Shown here piece after piece: positions 12,322 through 24,600 of a stretch of 64,000 nt of DNA. How positions within the stretch are numbered: the first letter of the stretch is position 1; each line of letters starts with the position of its first letter. The notes under the pieces are model-generated. The model worked only from the letters and a program-made list of their open reading frames with translations. It did not search any database and had not been told where the DNA came from. Position numbers and translations under genes: made by a program. Source of the DNA: Lates calcarifer (taxonomy: Eukaryota > Chordata > Actinopteri > Centropomidae); contig NC_066835.1 of NCBI RefSeq assembly GCF_001640805.2, forward strand, positions 10,544,130 to 10,608,129. The letters run 5' to 3'.

Positions 12322-12739
12322 TGTTGAGCACTGTGGGCGTGTGGTCTGGCACAATGAAACACCAGGAGAAATCCAACCCAAACCAACCGTGGTTTATTGC
12401 AGTCTTATATGGAAGGTGATAGGGTTAATATGTACAGGTGGTAATTGATCTATGGGGAGTGGAGGATGATACAATAATACAATGTAAAACAACTATATTC
12501 ATTCTAACTTATTAGCACAGCATCTTAAGCAAAATACCACAAGGTATCAAGAACAAAGGAACTCACATTTTCACTCAGACAAACGATTGATGCCTGAAGA
12601 GAGTGCAGGGTTCTGCTGCAGGTAGGTGAAAGGGCTCACACCTGAACTCAATCATATATATATAAGCTCTGATCAAGCCAGGCCCCTCCTCCCTCTTGCT
12701 CCTCCTCAGACAACTCCTCCTCTAGACCTGCTCTTCACA
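12322..12739 (-). mobile_element. LTR-like element, possibly a solo LTR
   Basis: The block is bounded by TG and CA (TGTTGAGCAC on the left, GCTCTTCACA on the right). On the - strand it has a TATA-rich promoter-like stretch (about 12650-12662), followed about 255 bases later by AATAAA (12398-12393) and a 70-base tail ending in CA. That matches the U3-R-U5 order of a retrotransposon LTR. I see no internal coding region on either side and no clean target-site duplication, so it would be a solo or decayed LTR. Length is about 418 bases. Confidence 0.45.
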
Positions 12740-13376
12740 ACTGGTTGGCGAACAGTGACCCATGGAAATTTTCTCTTTTATTGAACCAAAAGCTTTGAAC
12801 AATTTTTCATAAATCTGCTGTAGGTAACAATTTAAATACAAAGCTCAGGGTCAAGCTAATAAAATAATAACTTTCATTCAACCATAAATGAAGCAGGTCA
12901 CTGTTGTTCATCATGTATTGTGTGTAGTCTTGTAGTGCAACACAAAACACGGCTATGCATGATTTGAGTATGAACATAAGCATCTGGAAGCAATCTGTTG
13001 TTAGTCCTCACTTACTAATTGGAAAAAATGCCCTCACAATCCTAAAACAACAAATTTCAAATATCATTTTTATACTTAAATGAAAAACAGATACTCAAAA
13101 ATGATAGATTCATAGAAACATTGATAGAAATGTTCCATGATCCACCATTTATCTATTTATTTTGGTGAAACTTTTTCATCAGCACATACTAAACTGACAA
13201 ATTTACTTTGTCATCTTATCCTTGAGTGATGCAGACTGTAACAAGTAATCAAATAACACCTGACAGCTGTGGCTGGCCTGCTGATAACAGGTGTGTTTAT
13301 TATGTAACAGCAGCAACCTTAATGCAGAGGTGTCGTTTACCTCTTTTCACTCCTCTGAAAACTTTCACCAGAAACT

Positions 13377-13411
<35 letters not shown>

Positions 13412-13952
13412 AACTTGTCTTCTCATCAGTGTCAATACTCTCAAAAGAAAATCTCACTCTTCCGGTCAGCTCGTTCAAAGTAAAACCTCATCGGTGAACA
13501 TGACATCGCTGGCCTCCTAGCTTAAAGTATGTCAGTAAGTCAAAGAAGGTGGGTTAATAAAAGTGTAAAGTGGACAACAACCACGTGTTCATTCGGAAAC
13601 TATACTGCTCAGTAGATAGAGATACCCACTCCTAAGGTTTAAGCTAATATTTTATTTTGATGCTAAAATCAGCTTCCGGTATTTCTCTTTCTCCTGCCTC
13701 CCAACTTGACCTGTATCCATGGCAACCAGTGTAGCTACACCAGGTCCGGTCAGCTCACAGCGCATCCCGTTACCTTTCCTGGAGGCTAACAGCCGAGGAT
13801 ATGACAGCAGCAACTTACAGAGAAATAAAAATTGAAAAATAATAATAATGAAAAACTAAAACAAAAACAAAACAAAAAACAAACAAGCGCTGCTGAGTTT
13901 TTTTTTCTTTTCTTTTTTAAAATCAAGTTCTGGTGTTTTGTTTTGCAAAGAT

Positions 13953-14267
13953 ATGTCGCCCTCACAGAGAGGCCGGTATGGATGCGAAGCGGCGCGTAAC
14001 GCTAAATGGAGGATGGCAGGTGAGTTGATGGACGGATTGAATGAATTTTACTTACAATTAAAGTGATTAAGAACTCTACGGATTGTCACAGTCAAGACTC
14101 TTTTATGAATAATGCTCCAGCTTTATTTGTAAGTAGGTTGGATTTCTAGCACTGTGACCCCATCTGAGCTGTAAAAATGTTGAATATCATGATTTTCTTG
14201 ATGCTTTTTTATATATATATATACACCATAGAGGGGGGTCTGACATTATTGTCTCTCTCCCATCCCT

Positions 14268-14315
<48 letters not shown>

Positions 14316-17300
14316 CCTTGAAGGTCTCAGGACCCCCAAGAAAAGGCTGAATCAGTCTTTCTTGACTGGCCACAGCTGGTTCTTTATGAGCTGACGGACG
14401 TGAGGGTTGTCTGTGTCCATTGTGAAAAGCTCTTATTGTGTGTGTGTGTGTGTGTATGTGTGTGTGTGTGGTGGGGAGTTTGAGTGTGATGGTGTGTGTG
14501 TGTGCCCTTGCTCACTCGCAGGGGGCCAGTGGTGTCCTGTTAAAGGGGGGTGGGGGGCTGGTCATGTTGGAGGTATAGGGTCTTGTGTTTCTGTCTGTTG
14601 TTCTGCATCTGGAAAGAAAACAACAACAAAAAACCAAACCCCCCACTGACTGGATGGATAACATCTCTCCGTCTCCCTCGGTGCCAGAAAGTGAAACGTC
14701 AAAGATGCTGTGCGTCTCTACTGCTTCATTAATCATGCAGATTCGGCTGAGCCCTAACCAGGTCAAGCAAGCTTTTGTTTAGGTGTGTGTACGTGTCTGT
14801 GTGTGTGTATCTGTGCAGGTTTGCATGACTTAAGGAAGCCCTAAATAATTCAGCCGGTGGGGCAAGGAGCTTGAGGAATCTCAAATGGCCCCTGCACTCC
14901 ATGTGATGGAAAACACTCAAATCTGATCAGCCGGATTTGTTTTCACACACGCGCACAAACTCACATGGGATGAGGAACTGGTGTTGTGTTACTTATGAGT
15001 TTTTGTATACAGGTCCACAGGAAACCCACCAATGGGGTGATGACATCAGTGTTGTTAAGTACACTTTCAATAATAAGGCTCATGCTTTCTTTATCTTTGT
15101 TCTTCCACCCCTCTCCTCCTCTCTCCCCGCTTCAGCTCCTCCTAATATCCCCTTGTTGAAGCGTCCTGGTGGGATACCCCAGCCGTGGCCCATCCACCCC
15201 CACCCTACGGGACAGGTCCACAGGTCCCACTTCCTACCTCCTCCTCACCTGCCTCTGTTCCACACCCGCCACGCAGAGGAGAGCGCTGAGCGGCCTCATC
15301 TGGTCACCATCGTCCGCCCCTGTGGTCAGACTACACTGAGGAAGGTGAATTTAGTTTGATAGATTCATTATAAGGTGTTGATAAGAACAACGTTTGAGTT
15401 GAGGTTTTTCACTTTCTAATGAGCCACCAATCCTGTGAGTCTAAATGTAAGGGAGGACAAAACATGCTGGAGAAGGAAAAAAAACAACTAATGCTGCTGA
15501 GATGTTAATTTATGCAAGAAAGAATTACATGACTTAACTGGGATTTTTTTGTCTTTAGGTAACGGTGCTGTTGAACCGCAGGGGTGTGGTGTCCTTTGAG
15601 CAACTGCTATTGGATATCTCGGAGGCGTTGGGGTTTCCTCGCTGGCACAGAGCCAGAGTCACACGCCTGTACACGACCCACGCCCGAGAGGTGAGGCTAA
15701 AACACGTTAACCTGTAGGGGAGTCCCAAGGGAAAAATGCACTGACATTTCTCTTTTAAGTGCCTAATATATAAGATGTCTTTCCTGATGGTGCCTCAAGA
15801 TTAGGTCATAAAGTGAGACACGCCTCAGTAACCTTTTCATGTCAGTGAAAACTGTGCTTTAGTGTTCAGTTAAATTAGCTCAAACAAGTTGATACATGGT
15901 TACCTGGAGCATTTGAGGCCCCTGAAGTTACTGTCCCCCAGAGCATTGTCCTACTTACCTACATACAGAGAATGTACTGACATTCACTTGACACCCATCA
16001 GTTGACTGGGAAGCTGAATTAAAAGTACAACACAGGAGGAATATGGACGCTATATCATGTAGACAATAATCCTACAGAGCTCAGAAATCTAATCATCTGG
16101 GGGCAACTGATCAGGTTATTCGCTCCTAGGGGGGCCATTTGAACACTCCGCTCCAGGGGTTACACTACACTACATACACTCTGAGGCTGAGCGACTCATC
16201 TCTTCCTCTCCTCTTTCTTCTTTCATACTGCTCTGCATAATTAGAAGTGTCTGGTGGTCCAGATCTGATCTCCGGACTGGTCTTAAACCGACCCCCCTCT
16301 CCTTTATTTTCCACAGGTGAAAGGTGTGTGTGACTTTTTCCGAGGTGAGGTGGCCTTCCTGGCCCTGGGTAAGGCTCGTCCGGAGCTGAGCAGCGTGCAG
16401 GAGGCTCTGGAGGAGCTGTTTCCAGAACATTCCCATTACCAGGCTGATGCGCTGCGGGCCTGGGAGAAAAGACTTAGTCCAGCACCAGACAAAGCCGCAA
16501 AGGCTGACAGCGGATACAGTGAAGGGGCAGACAGCAGCGAGACAAACCAAGAGATGCACCAGGACACAAATACACATGTCAAAAATCGTACACACACACC
16601 TCACCACATAGACACACATCAGCCTGAAAATTATAACTCAGATGTTCAGAGGTCTCATAAAAAGAGTTCTTGCAGAAAACCGGCTCTACTTCCCAACCAC
16701 CTGCAGAGACTGCATGTGAAGGGCGGGGTCAGGGAGCGACAGCCTTCTATCATTGGTCCATTTAAACATGAGGGGGGTCTTAGAGAGGCAGACATACCCT
16801 CTCCTACACTATGTGAAAACTGCTTAGCAATAAGAGTTAAACACCAGGGTCCAGAACGGATCAACCCCCTATCAGGGAGGGCCCCTCTTCCTCCTGTGTC
16901 GAAAAAGCAAAAAGGTAGTTTGCATGCAGACCAAGAGGTGAGAAAGCTGGATGTTCCCCTCAGCCCTCCTCCTCCTCAACCAGTCAACGGGAATGAGGAG
17001 AAGAGTCTTGCACAGTTACAACTTTTAAAACCTCTTCCAGATGTGGGTCCAGCACAGAAAGATGCACAGCAGAGGATGACCTTTGACCTCCCTCCAGACG
17101 GCAGTGACGTCACCCTGTCAGACATCGAGCGTTGCTACGAAATAGGGCGTGTGGTTGGAGACGGGAACTTTGCAGTGGTGCGAGAGTGCCGCCGCCGTGA
17201 CAGCAGACAAAGTCTTGCCATGAAGATAGTCGAACGCTCCAAGCTGATCGGCCGAGAGCACATGATGCAGAACGAGCTGAGCCTCCTGGGGAGCCTGTGC

Positions 17301-19267
17301 CACCCTCGCATTGTGCGGCTGTTCGCGCACCACCACACCCGCACTCACTCCTACCTGGTGATGGAGCTGGTGAGCGGGGGGGATCTGTTTGAGGCCATCA
17401 GTGAGAGGGGGAAGTTTACAGAGGCAGAGGCAGGACTGATGGTGTCAGACATGAGCGAAGCACTAAATTACATCCACTGCAAGAGCATCGTCCACCGAGA
17501 CCTCAAACCAGAAAACCTGCTGGTGGGTATCAGGGTTAGTGAAAGTGGACTAGTTTGTAAAAAATGTGATAACACCACAGAGATTACATTGCTTTCAGTT
17601 ATCAGTCTCCAACTTCAACTTTTAGCTTCAACTTTTATTCATCTTCTGCCAAGACTCATGTTTCCCACACTCACTGACTTTACATACCACACCGCGCCAC
17701 ACTGTGGCATCATCATGCAGTACAACTCAAGTTATTTAACATAAAGTGAATCTACAGTTATTAATTATTAATATAAAGTAAGGTTAGAATTTGCATAATC
17801 CAATAGAAAATGTCATAAGTTTCTCTGTCTGTCTGTGTGGCAACTATGTGGGTGCAGCTGAAGGTGTGTGGATTTTAAAAATATAATCTCAACTCTGCCT
17901 CCCTGCCTGACTCTGTTTCTGTCTGCATCTTGTTTTTCTTGTTCTCTCTCAGATAGAGCGTGTGGCAGCTGGCATCTGCAGGCTGAAGCTGGGAGACTTT
18001 GGTCTTGCTATGGTTGTGACGGAACCAGTCTTCACTATATGTGGCACACCCACGTATGTAGCCCCAGAGATTCTGTGTGAGACAGGTTAGTGCTGTTTTC
18101 TGCAGTTTCAAACATGATTTTACTTTTAAATGAATTCCTGTCACAAAATATGACACAAAATTTAAAAACTCCCTCTAAGGTTCTTCTGTTACTTTTGCTG
18201 TTGAATTTACAAATTATTTTTTTATTCTAAAAAGATTTGTTTGTGATTTACCCAACAGGTTATGGTGTAGCGGTGGATGTATGGGCTCTGGGTGTTATCC
18301 TCTATATCCTGCTGTGTGGCTTCCCCCCGTTTCGCAGTCGGGAACGGGACCAGGAGGAGTTATTCCAGCTAATAAAACAGGGACATCTCCACTTCCTGTC
18401 TCCATACTGGGACCCCATCTCAGAGGGTAAGAAACACAGAAATGTAATATACCGTATGCTGGCATGAATGCCTATACATACAAACACATATTCACACATA
18501 AATACACAATGTTGTTCTGTTTGTGTGCAGAAGCCAGAGGCCTTGTCAGAGCCCTGCTTCAGCCAGACCCCACAGTGAGGCTGACGGCAGAGCAGACCCT
18601 GCTGCATCCCTGGGTGAAGGCTATGGCTTCGGTTTGCAGACAGAGGGCGCTCACAGACAAAACTCAGAGGAACACCGCGGCAGATGCTGGAGCAGAGCCA
18701 GAGAGAGTTCAGAGACCAGCTCAGACTAATGCAGCAGAGACAGTGACAGACAAAAGACTGGGACACACTGGCAGCGAGGGAGATATCACACAAAAAGAGC
18801 TTAGCAGAACTGATGAGAGATGGTCTGAGATGAACACAGGCAGAGAGCACGATGAGGATAAAACACCACAGCAACAATCAAATAAGACAAGTACAGCTCA
18901 CAAAACGTCAGGTGACACACCTGGTCAGCAGAAACCAGAGTGCATCTCTACAGATTCTTGGCCGCCCAGCAGGGAACCCAGCGGGCGAGAAATACAGGAT
19001 TCATGTCCCAAGCTGTCAAACTGTGAACCAGGCAGCACAACCAGCCCAAGAGCTGAACTCAATCAGCTCGGCGCCCCTGTGGCCCAAACCGAACTTTCAT
19101 CCCAGATTAAGACACAATTAAAACAAAACAGCCAACACCAGTCACCTCCAGCTTCACCACCTTCAGCCAACGCAGCTGAACAAACCACAGCAGGTCACTC
19201 AACACAACACCACCCATCCTCCAGCCCAGCAGCTCCTTCGTCTCACTCTCCATCGGCGGAGCCATGA
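13953..19267 (+). CDS. dclk3: Doublecortin-like kinase 3
   Basis: Seven exons: 13953-14019, 15136-15344, 15559-15690, 16317-17522, 17953-18085, 18259-18426 and 18531-19267, all GT-AG and in frame, coding 883 residues. Residues about 77-160 form one doublecortin domain ([16 protein letters not shown] through [10 protein letters not shown]). A disordered linker follows. The Ser/Thr kinase domain spans about 410-665: glycine loop [12 protein letters not shown], lysine in [18 protein letters not shown], and the activation segment [10 protein letters not shown]. All catalytic residues are present. The tail of about 220 residues is rich in Gln, Ser, Thr and Pro. The kinase core matches human DCLK3 best ([18 protein letters not shown] versus [18 protein letters not shown]). 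The family links doublecortin microtubule binding with CaMK-type kinases. Exon 1 is the weakest part: it was chosen because its donor phase matches exon 2 and its GTGAGT donor is strong. Synteny with arpp21 supports the name. Confidence 0.88.
14269..14312. repeat. (CA)n microsatellite in dclk3 intron 1
   Basis: A pure CA run of about 44 bases. A shorter GT run follows at about 14437-14470, so the two could fold as an inverted pair. Confidence 0.9.
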
Positions 19268-20980
19268 CAAGCCGAACGTTCACACCACCACCATCATCCA
19301 CCCACCCACTCAGTCCTGAACTCATTGTCAATCTCCTGCTTAAGCGTGTGATTAGATCAGGGCCATCACTTTCATTGTTCCAGACAACAGCACTGATTTC
19401 TCGGCAGCTCAATCCTTGAATGACACACAGATGACGTGATGTACTCTCATGGAGTTGAATAGCATCTGATTGATGTAGCTAGATAAATCTCATAAATGTG
19501 TGTAATCCATTTATCCTGCAGTTGTAAATTGATCATGCGACATTGTGTAATGACCGAGGTATGAGTTCATCAAGGATTGTAAGAGGAGGATGGGAAGTAG
19601 TGAAGCACTGGGAACTCTAGAGTTGATCAAGTAGGAGTCAATTTGGATTTAAACACATTTTCAGTTTCTTATTACTTCTAATGTTTTGGTGTATTCATGA
19701 AAATTTCTTTTTGTTTTGGTTGACCATCTGTTTTTCCCAGCCAACCATGTCTCACGGCGAGGATATATGATATTGTAGCTATTTTTGACTGCTTCACCCA
19801 TCCTCCTTTTATACTCCTAGAAGTCCATTCCTAGAAGTCTGCCTTAGGAGAACTTTTCTAGCAACGATGTTTACTAGATGTTCATTAACTAAATGTATCT
19901 CTAAGAAGAGCTTTTTATTTTCGTCATAGTTAAAGTTTGCCATATTCTTGCATGCCATCTTCCTGACAGTGTTTGTTCTACAAGTTTCATAAACCTGACC
20001 TGACCTGTAACACACTGCTGCTTTCGCCATGTGATTGTAAAACTGTAACTGTGTGATGACAAACAACCAGCGAATTAGCAATCTGTGGCAATATTTGGAG
20101 AAATTTTTGTGTGGTAAGATCCAGTGGCTGTTAATGGGAGCTGCCCAGCATTGAGGACACAGTGTGTGACCGCACAGAGCTTCTGGGTAAACTGTGTGTG
20201 CATAGCTGAGGGTGGTATGGCTGCCTTGCCATTCCACACAGACCAAATAAGGCATATCTGTCTGTCCAATGGGAGTGGTCAGTCCTGTCCCTCCCAATTG
20301 CAGACAGCTGAAACTCTGACATCCTGTCCCACCTACCCCCCAAAAGTACACTCACACAACCCCCCATCCTGTATGCACAGGCACCCCTCCCAGCCCTTGA
20401 GGCTGCTAAGCCACAGATCTGGGACAGTGAAGGGATGAATAAGCTTATAAATGCTCCTGACCGTGTATCAGTGGCCAAGGGCAGCTCAGGCTTTCTTTGA
20501 TCACCCTCTTTTATTCGGACTGAGTTACTTATTCATCTTTAACACACACAAACTTACTAACAGAGCCCCTTATAACCAGTTGAACTAGTTTGATGCAGAA
20601 AAGAGTGTTTTTTGTTATAAAGTTTTGTAACAAGTTGTTGTTGAGTGGTGACAGCGTTATTAAGGTGTTATAGTATGTGGATGTGGCTCATCAACATTGT
20701 AAATGTATGATGGCTGCATCTTTCGATGGGGTGGCCTAAATTTGTCGCATATCAGGTTTTGGTCACCTTTCAAGTCCTGCCATACACTGACCCGCAGGTG
20801 CTCACTACGCATGCGCCTTTAAAAACTCTTTAAATACCCCAAGTCATCTGCCACAACAAAACATTCCGCTGTCAGCCAATTCACGGCTGTACCCAAGTAG
20901 TTACTGGCACACAGAGGCCGATACAGGTACACGCAAAATATTTACTTTTAAATACACAACTTCTGTTATTAGCCACGATC
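19268..20980. other. dclk3 3' UTR and intergenic sequence
   Basis: No gene is seen. The first few hundred bases are presumably dclk3 3' UTR, but I find no canonical AATAAA to end it. There is one short local repeat (CCTAGAAGTC near 19817 and 19833). CpG density rises from about 20880 toward the cyhr1 promoter. Confidence 0.55.
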
Positions 20981-21678
20981 GAGAACCTGCCCGTGTAATA
21001 ACGAATTTGACCCGGAGTCGTAGAGGCTGTGCAGGGTGAAGTCGGGGGAGACGGACAGGAAAAAAACAAAGATGGCTGTGTAGCCAGAGAGACGAGTCCC
21101 AACAGAACTGTCTCTAGCCGCGGCTTTAATCACCGACAGGTCTCGTGGGTCCCGTGGACAGTCAGTCGGTACCGGAGCAGGGACGTTAGACGAGCAGCCG
21201 AGCTGGGCCGCGGGTGCACATCGTCGTAATCTGCTGTCATTGCGAATAACGGCGTCGAGAGCTCAACAACAGCTGAGGGACGCCTGAGTTGTTTTTGTTC
21301 TGCCTGGGCAAAGGGAGAGGACTGCTGTGTTTTTGTCAACGTAGCTAGCACATAGTCTGCTAGCCTCACTGTAAGTCAACAAAACTAGTCAACATTTAAT
21401 GTAGTCGTTATTACATTTATGCACATGATCTCGTTATTACACAATCATTGGCTTGTTAAATTCCAAGTTTCTAAGTGTAGGGTAGCATTAATAATAAGTT
21501 AGCCCGCATTCCTTTCTGACAGCCTGCTGCCGTAGCGTTAGCCTGGCTAACGTTAGCTAGCTGTCAGCTGACCGTTAGCTTGACAGGTTGTGAGCTAGCT
21601 CTGAGCTAACCTGCTAATATTTCGGGCTCAGCCTGGTCGCGGCAGGTACATCTCAGACATTTCTAGACACTCGTCGCC
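20980..21678 (+). promoter_or_regulatory. CpG-rich promoter and 5' UTR of cyhr1
   Basis: CpG density is clearly raised from about 20980 to 21980, unlike the flanks, and no TATA box is evident, as in a housekeeping promoter. A possible non-coding first exon ends at 21370 (CACT then GTAAGTCAAC). A matching acceptor (CATCTCAG, ending 21656) lies 22 bases before the ATG. The stretch 21535-21600 is rich in gttagc/gctaac words. The promoter is well supported; the leader intron is inference. Confidence 0.6.
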
Positions 21679-24600
21679 ATGTCTTCACTGGAAGAGAGAG
21701 ACGTGGGCGTTGCGGCCGCCCCTGGCTCCTCCTCGGCCGGCCTGGGGGTCGGGGCCGTGGGGGCAGCGGTGGAGGCTGTCGCCGGGGTCGCTGCCATGCA
21801 GGAGGAGGTCGGGATACGACGAGAAGGGCCCGAGCCTGACCCAGACGAGCCACCCAAGAAGAGGGTGAAAATGCCCGAGGGAGAGTCAGGAAAGCTGGAG
21901 GAGAGACTGTACTCAGTGCTGTGCTGCACCGTGTGCCTAGACTTGCCCAAGGCGTCTGTATACCAGGTAAACGTGGTGTCAATCATAAATCCCCCCCCCA
22001 CCCTCATAACCCCTAAACCTACCGTCAAACAACAGTAAACAAGCTGGACCCCATACTAGAAGACCCCACCTTGTGTCCCAACCCCTCAGTCCCCAGTGTC
22101 AACCTGTTGAATGTGTTGGCCAGCTCCAGTTATTTTTAGTGATTCTAGATCCAACACAGGCCCAAGTGTCTATACTGCAAACTGAGCCACGAGGCTGAGT
22201 CCAGACACACCCAGGCCGGGTGGGTCAGCTGTGCAGGCTCAAGTTCATAACATTATACTGTGAATTATCCTCAAATAACCCTCAGCAAAAGCCACATCCC
22301 CCAGCCCCAGCCCCCAGAATTGAAACATCTGGAATTCAACAAATATCTAAATTTTAATTATATACTTCCCTCCCCTTGAACTGACCCCAGTAGTCTCCTT
22401 AATGACCACAGACTGCTCTCTTCAATGTCAAGTGAACACATATGTATTTAATGATTGTTCAGTTAGTCTAAACATTTACACACCCTGCTGTGCCATGCAG
22501 CACACACATTTTAAACAGTTATTTAACATTTATTAACAATACAGTGTAAACACAAGTTGACATTCCACACAAAATATTTTACTGTTAACAGACACACATA
22601 TAAAAATGTATCGATTATGAGAAGTATGACCAATAAATTACATTAGACCTGTCAGTCCATATATCCCACAGGCCTTAGCCATAAAAACACACACACACTT
22701 CCAGATCTCTCTCCTTTATAAAAGTACATAGTAAATTATAATCTTGGTGTAATATTTTCAGTTGTGCAGACAGTCTTTTGTTGTTGTTGCTTGCTTGGGC
22801 ATCTTGAACCAATCCATTGTTAAAATGTAACTGAAATGAAACTAGACTCTAAGGAAATGTAGCTAGCATTAGCCAAACATGTCTAATGACATCTCCCCCA
22901 AATGACGTGTTTCGATTTGAGTTTTAGTCCAGAATAGTCCCTGTTTCTTCATTAACTTCCCCCACAATATCTATTTTTAAGAAGTCCCAATTAATGCTCT
23001 TAATACGTGCCACAACCCTTGTAACAAATGATCCAGACATTGTTGTCATGAGATTTGACAAGAGAAAGTTTACAGATCTTATTACAGTTTTCCATTTTCC
23101 TTTCCAGCTTGCACATCTCTCATATTATGTCATGTGGTCCTTGTGCCTCTTCCCATTCAAAAAACCTCAGTAATTACGCTTTTCACTTTCTTCACACATT
23201 TTGTTTTACTGACCTGTTAACCTTTTCTCCACCACAGTGTACCAATGGACATCTGATGTGTGCAGGCTGTTTCATCCACCTTCTGGCTGATTCTCGTCTC
23301 AAGGAGGAACAGGCTACATGTCCCAACTGCAGGTAAACCAAGTTCACTGTAGTTTAGTTTGGTTTAGATGACATGGACATAACAGTAGCATTGGAATTGC
23401 AACATACAATTATGCACAAGTACCACATGCACTGTATTTAGTGTTTGTAGCAAAACTTTTCCAAGCAGTGCACACAGAAATTCATGTAGCTACTCAGTCT
23501 AAATCAGAAGAAGCTGGTTACGTAGATTAATGAACTATGTAATGCTTGCTAATATTATTGTCTCCAGCAAGAAAAACAAAAATGCAGTGATGACTTGTTA
23601 TGATGACACCTATAGCTGCTCTGAGTTTAAATCCATTTACACATACTTCTGTGTGTGTGTGTTTTAATCTAATGCAATAGGAATTCACATTATTTAAGTG
23701 GTATTACTTAATGAGACAAATTTAGCTCTTGTACAATTTTCCAAAATCTCTTCTACATTTATCAGAATAAAAAGAATAACTTTCTGAATGTGTTCTGCCT
23801 AATCCTGCAGTATATGTTGAAATTACCACCGGCAATGGACAAAAGCACAGTGCAACTTTCCTACTGCTCAGACAACTACTCGCAGTTGTACATTGTTCAC
23901 AAACTTGTATGAACATACTGTGCATACCACAAATATTATACATATGACATTGCACCAAGGTACAATTCGTGGTTTTCTGTGTTTGTGTAGGTGTGAGATC
24001 AGCAAGAACCTGTGCTGCAGGAACCTTGCGGTGGAGAAGGCTGTCAGTGAGCTGCCGACAGAATGTACCTTCTGCCTAAAACAGTTCCCCCGCTCCAGCT
24101 TAGAGAGGCACCAGAAAGAGGAGTGTCAAGACAGGTATACACCACACACTCACATGCACACACACAAATTAATTGAAAAGCAAATTAACTTTTTCCCCCC
24201 AAGATAAGAAATCTGCCATACCTTTATTCAGATCTTGAATGGAAAGTGTCTCAAAAATTAGTTCCAATCAGTTTTCCCACAAATGTGCTTCAACAATAAA
24301 ATGAAACAGCTACAATCACATCAACTGACTTCAGACTGCAATGAAGTTAATCAGAAACATGAAAATGGAAGCTGTGCACATACATAACGCACATAAATGA
24401 CTAAATCACCAGTAAGATTGTATATACATGGGTGTGTGTGTGAGTTTTAACTCAGCACAGTAGCCAGTCACATGGGGTTAATTTGGCGAAGATGGAGGAG
24501 CGTGTGACGTGCGGCTTCTGAGGAGGAAAAACAGCTGATGTGATTACAGACTGCGTGTTTGTTGTCTGTGACGCTCTGTCCGTTTGTGAATTTGCAAGCA

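Larger units (their letters stand above)
7531..13950. other. Gene-free interval between divergent fabp3 and dclk3
   Basis: No coding exon is supported. It holds purine-rich low complexity (about 7840-7960), a GA microsatellite (9327-9361), GT microsatellites (9226-9243 and 10426-10472), a possible DNA-transposon relic (10780-11070), an LTR-like element (12322-12739), and CT/CA runs near 13378-13410. The last 250 bases before 13953 are probably 5' UTR or promoter of dclk3. Confidence 0.6.

Noticed and set aside
13719..13833. Short frame starting ATGGCAACCAGTG upstream of dclk3
   Set aside because: It ends in an AT-rich stop and does not splice in phase to the doublecortin exon; the ATG at 13953 fits better. 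It might be an upstream ORF if transcribed.
16170..16619. 149-codon frame on the - strand
   Set aside because: Shadow of the large dclk3 exon; antisense of GC-rich coding sequence.
19809..20351. 180-codon frame on the - strand
   Set aside because: Long but without recognisable domain, compositional bias or splice sites; lies opposite the dclk3 3' flank.
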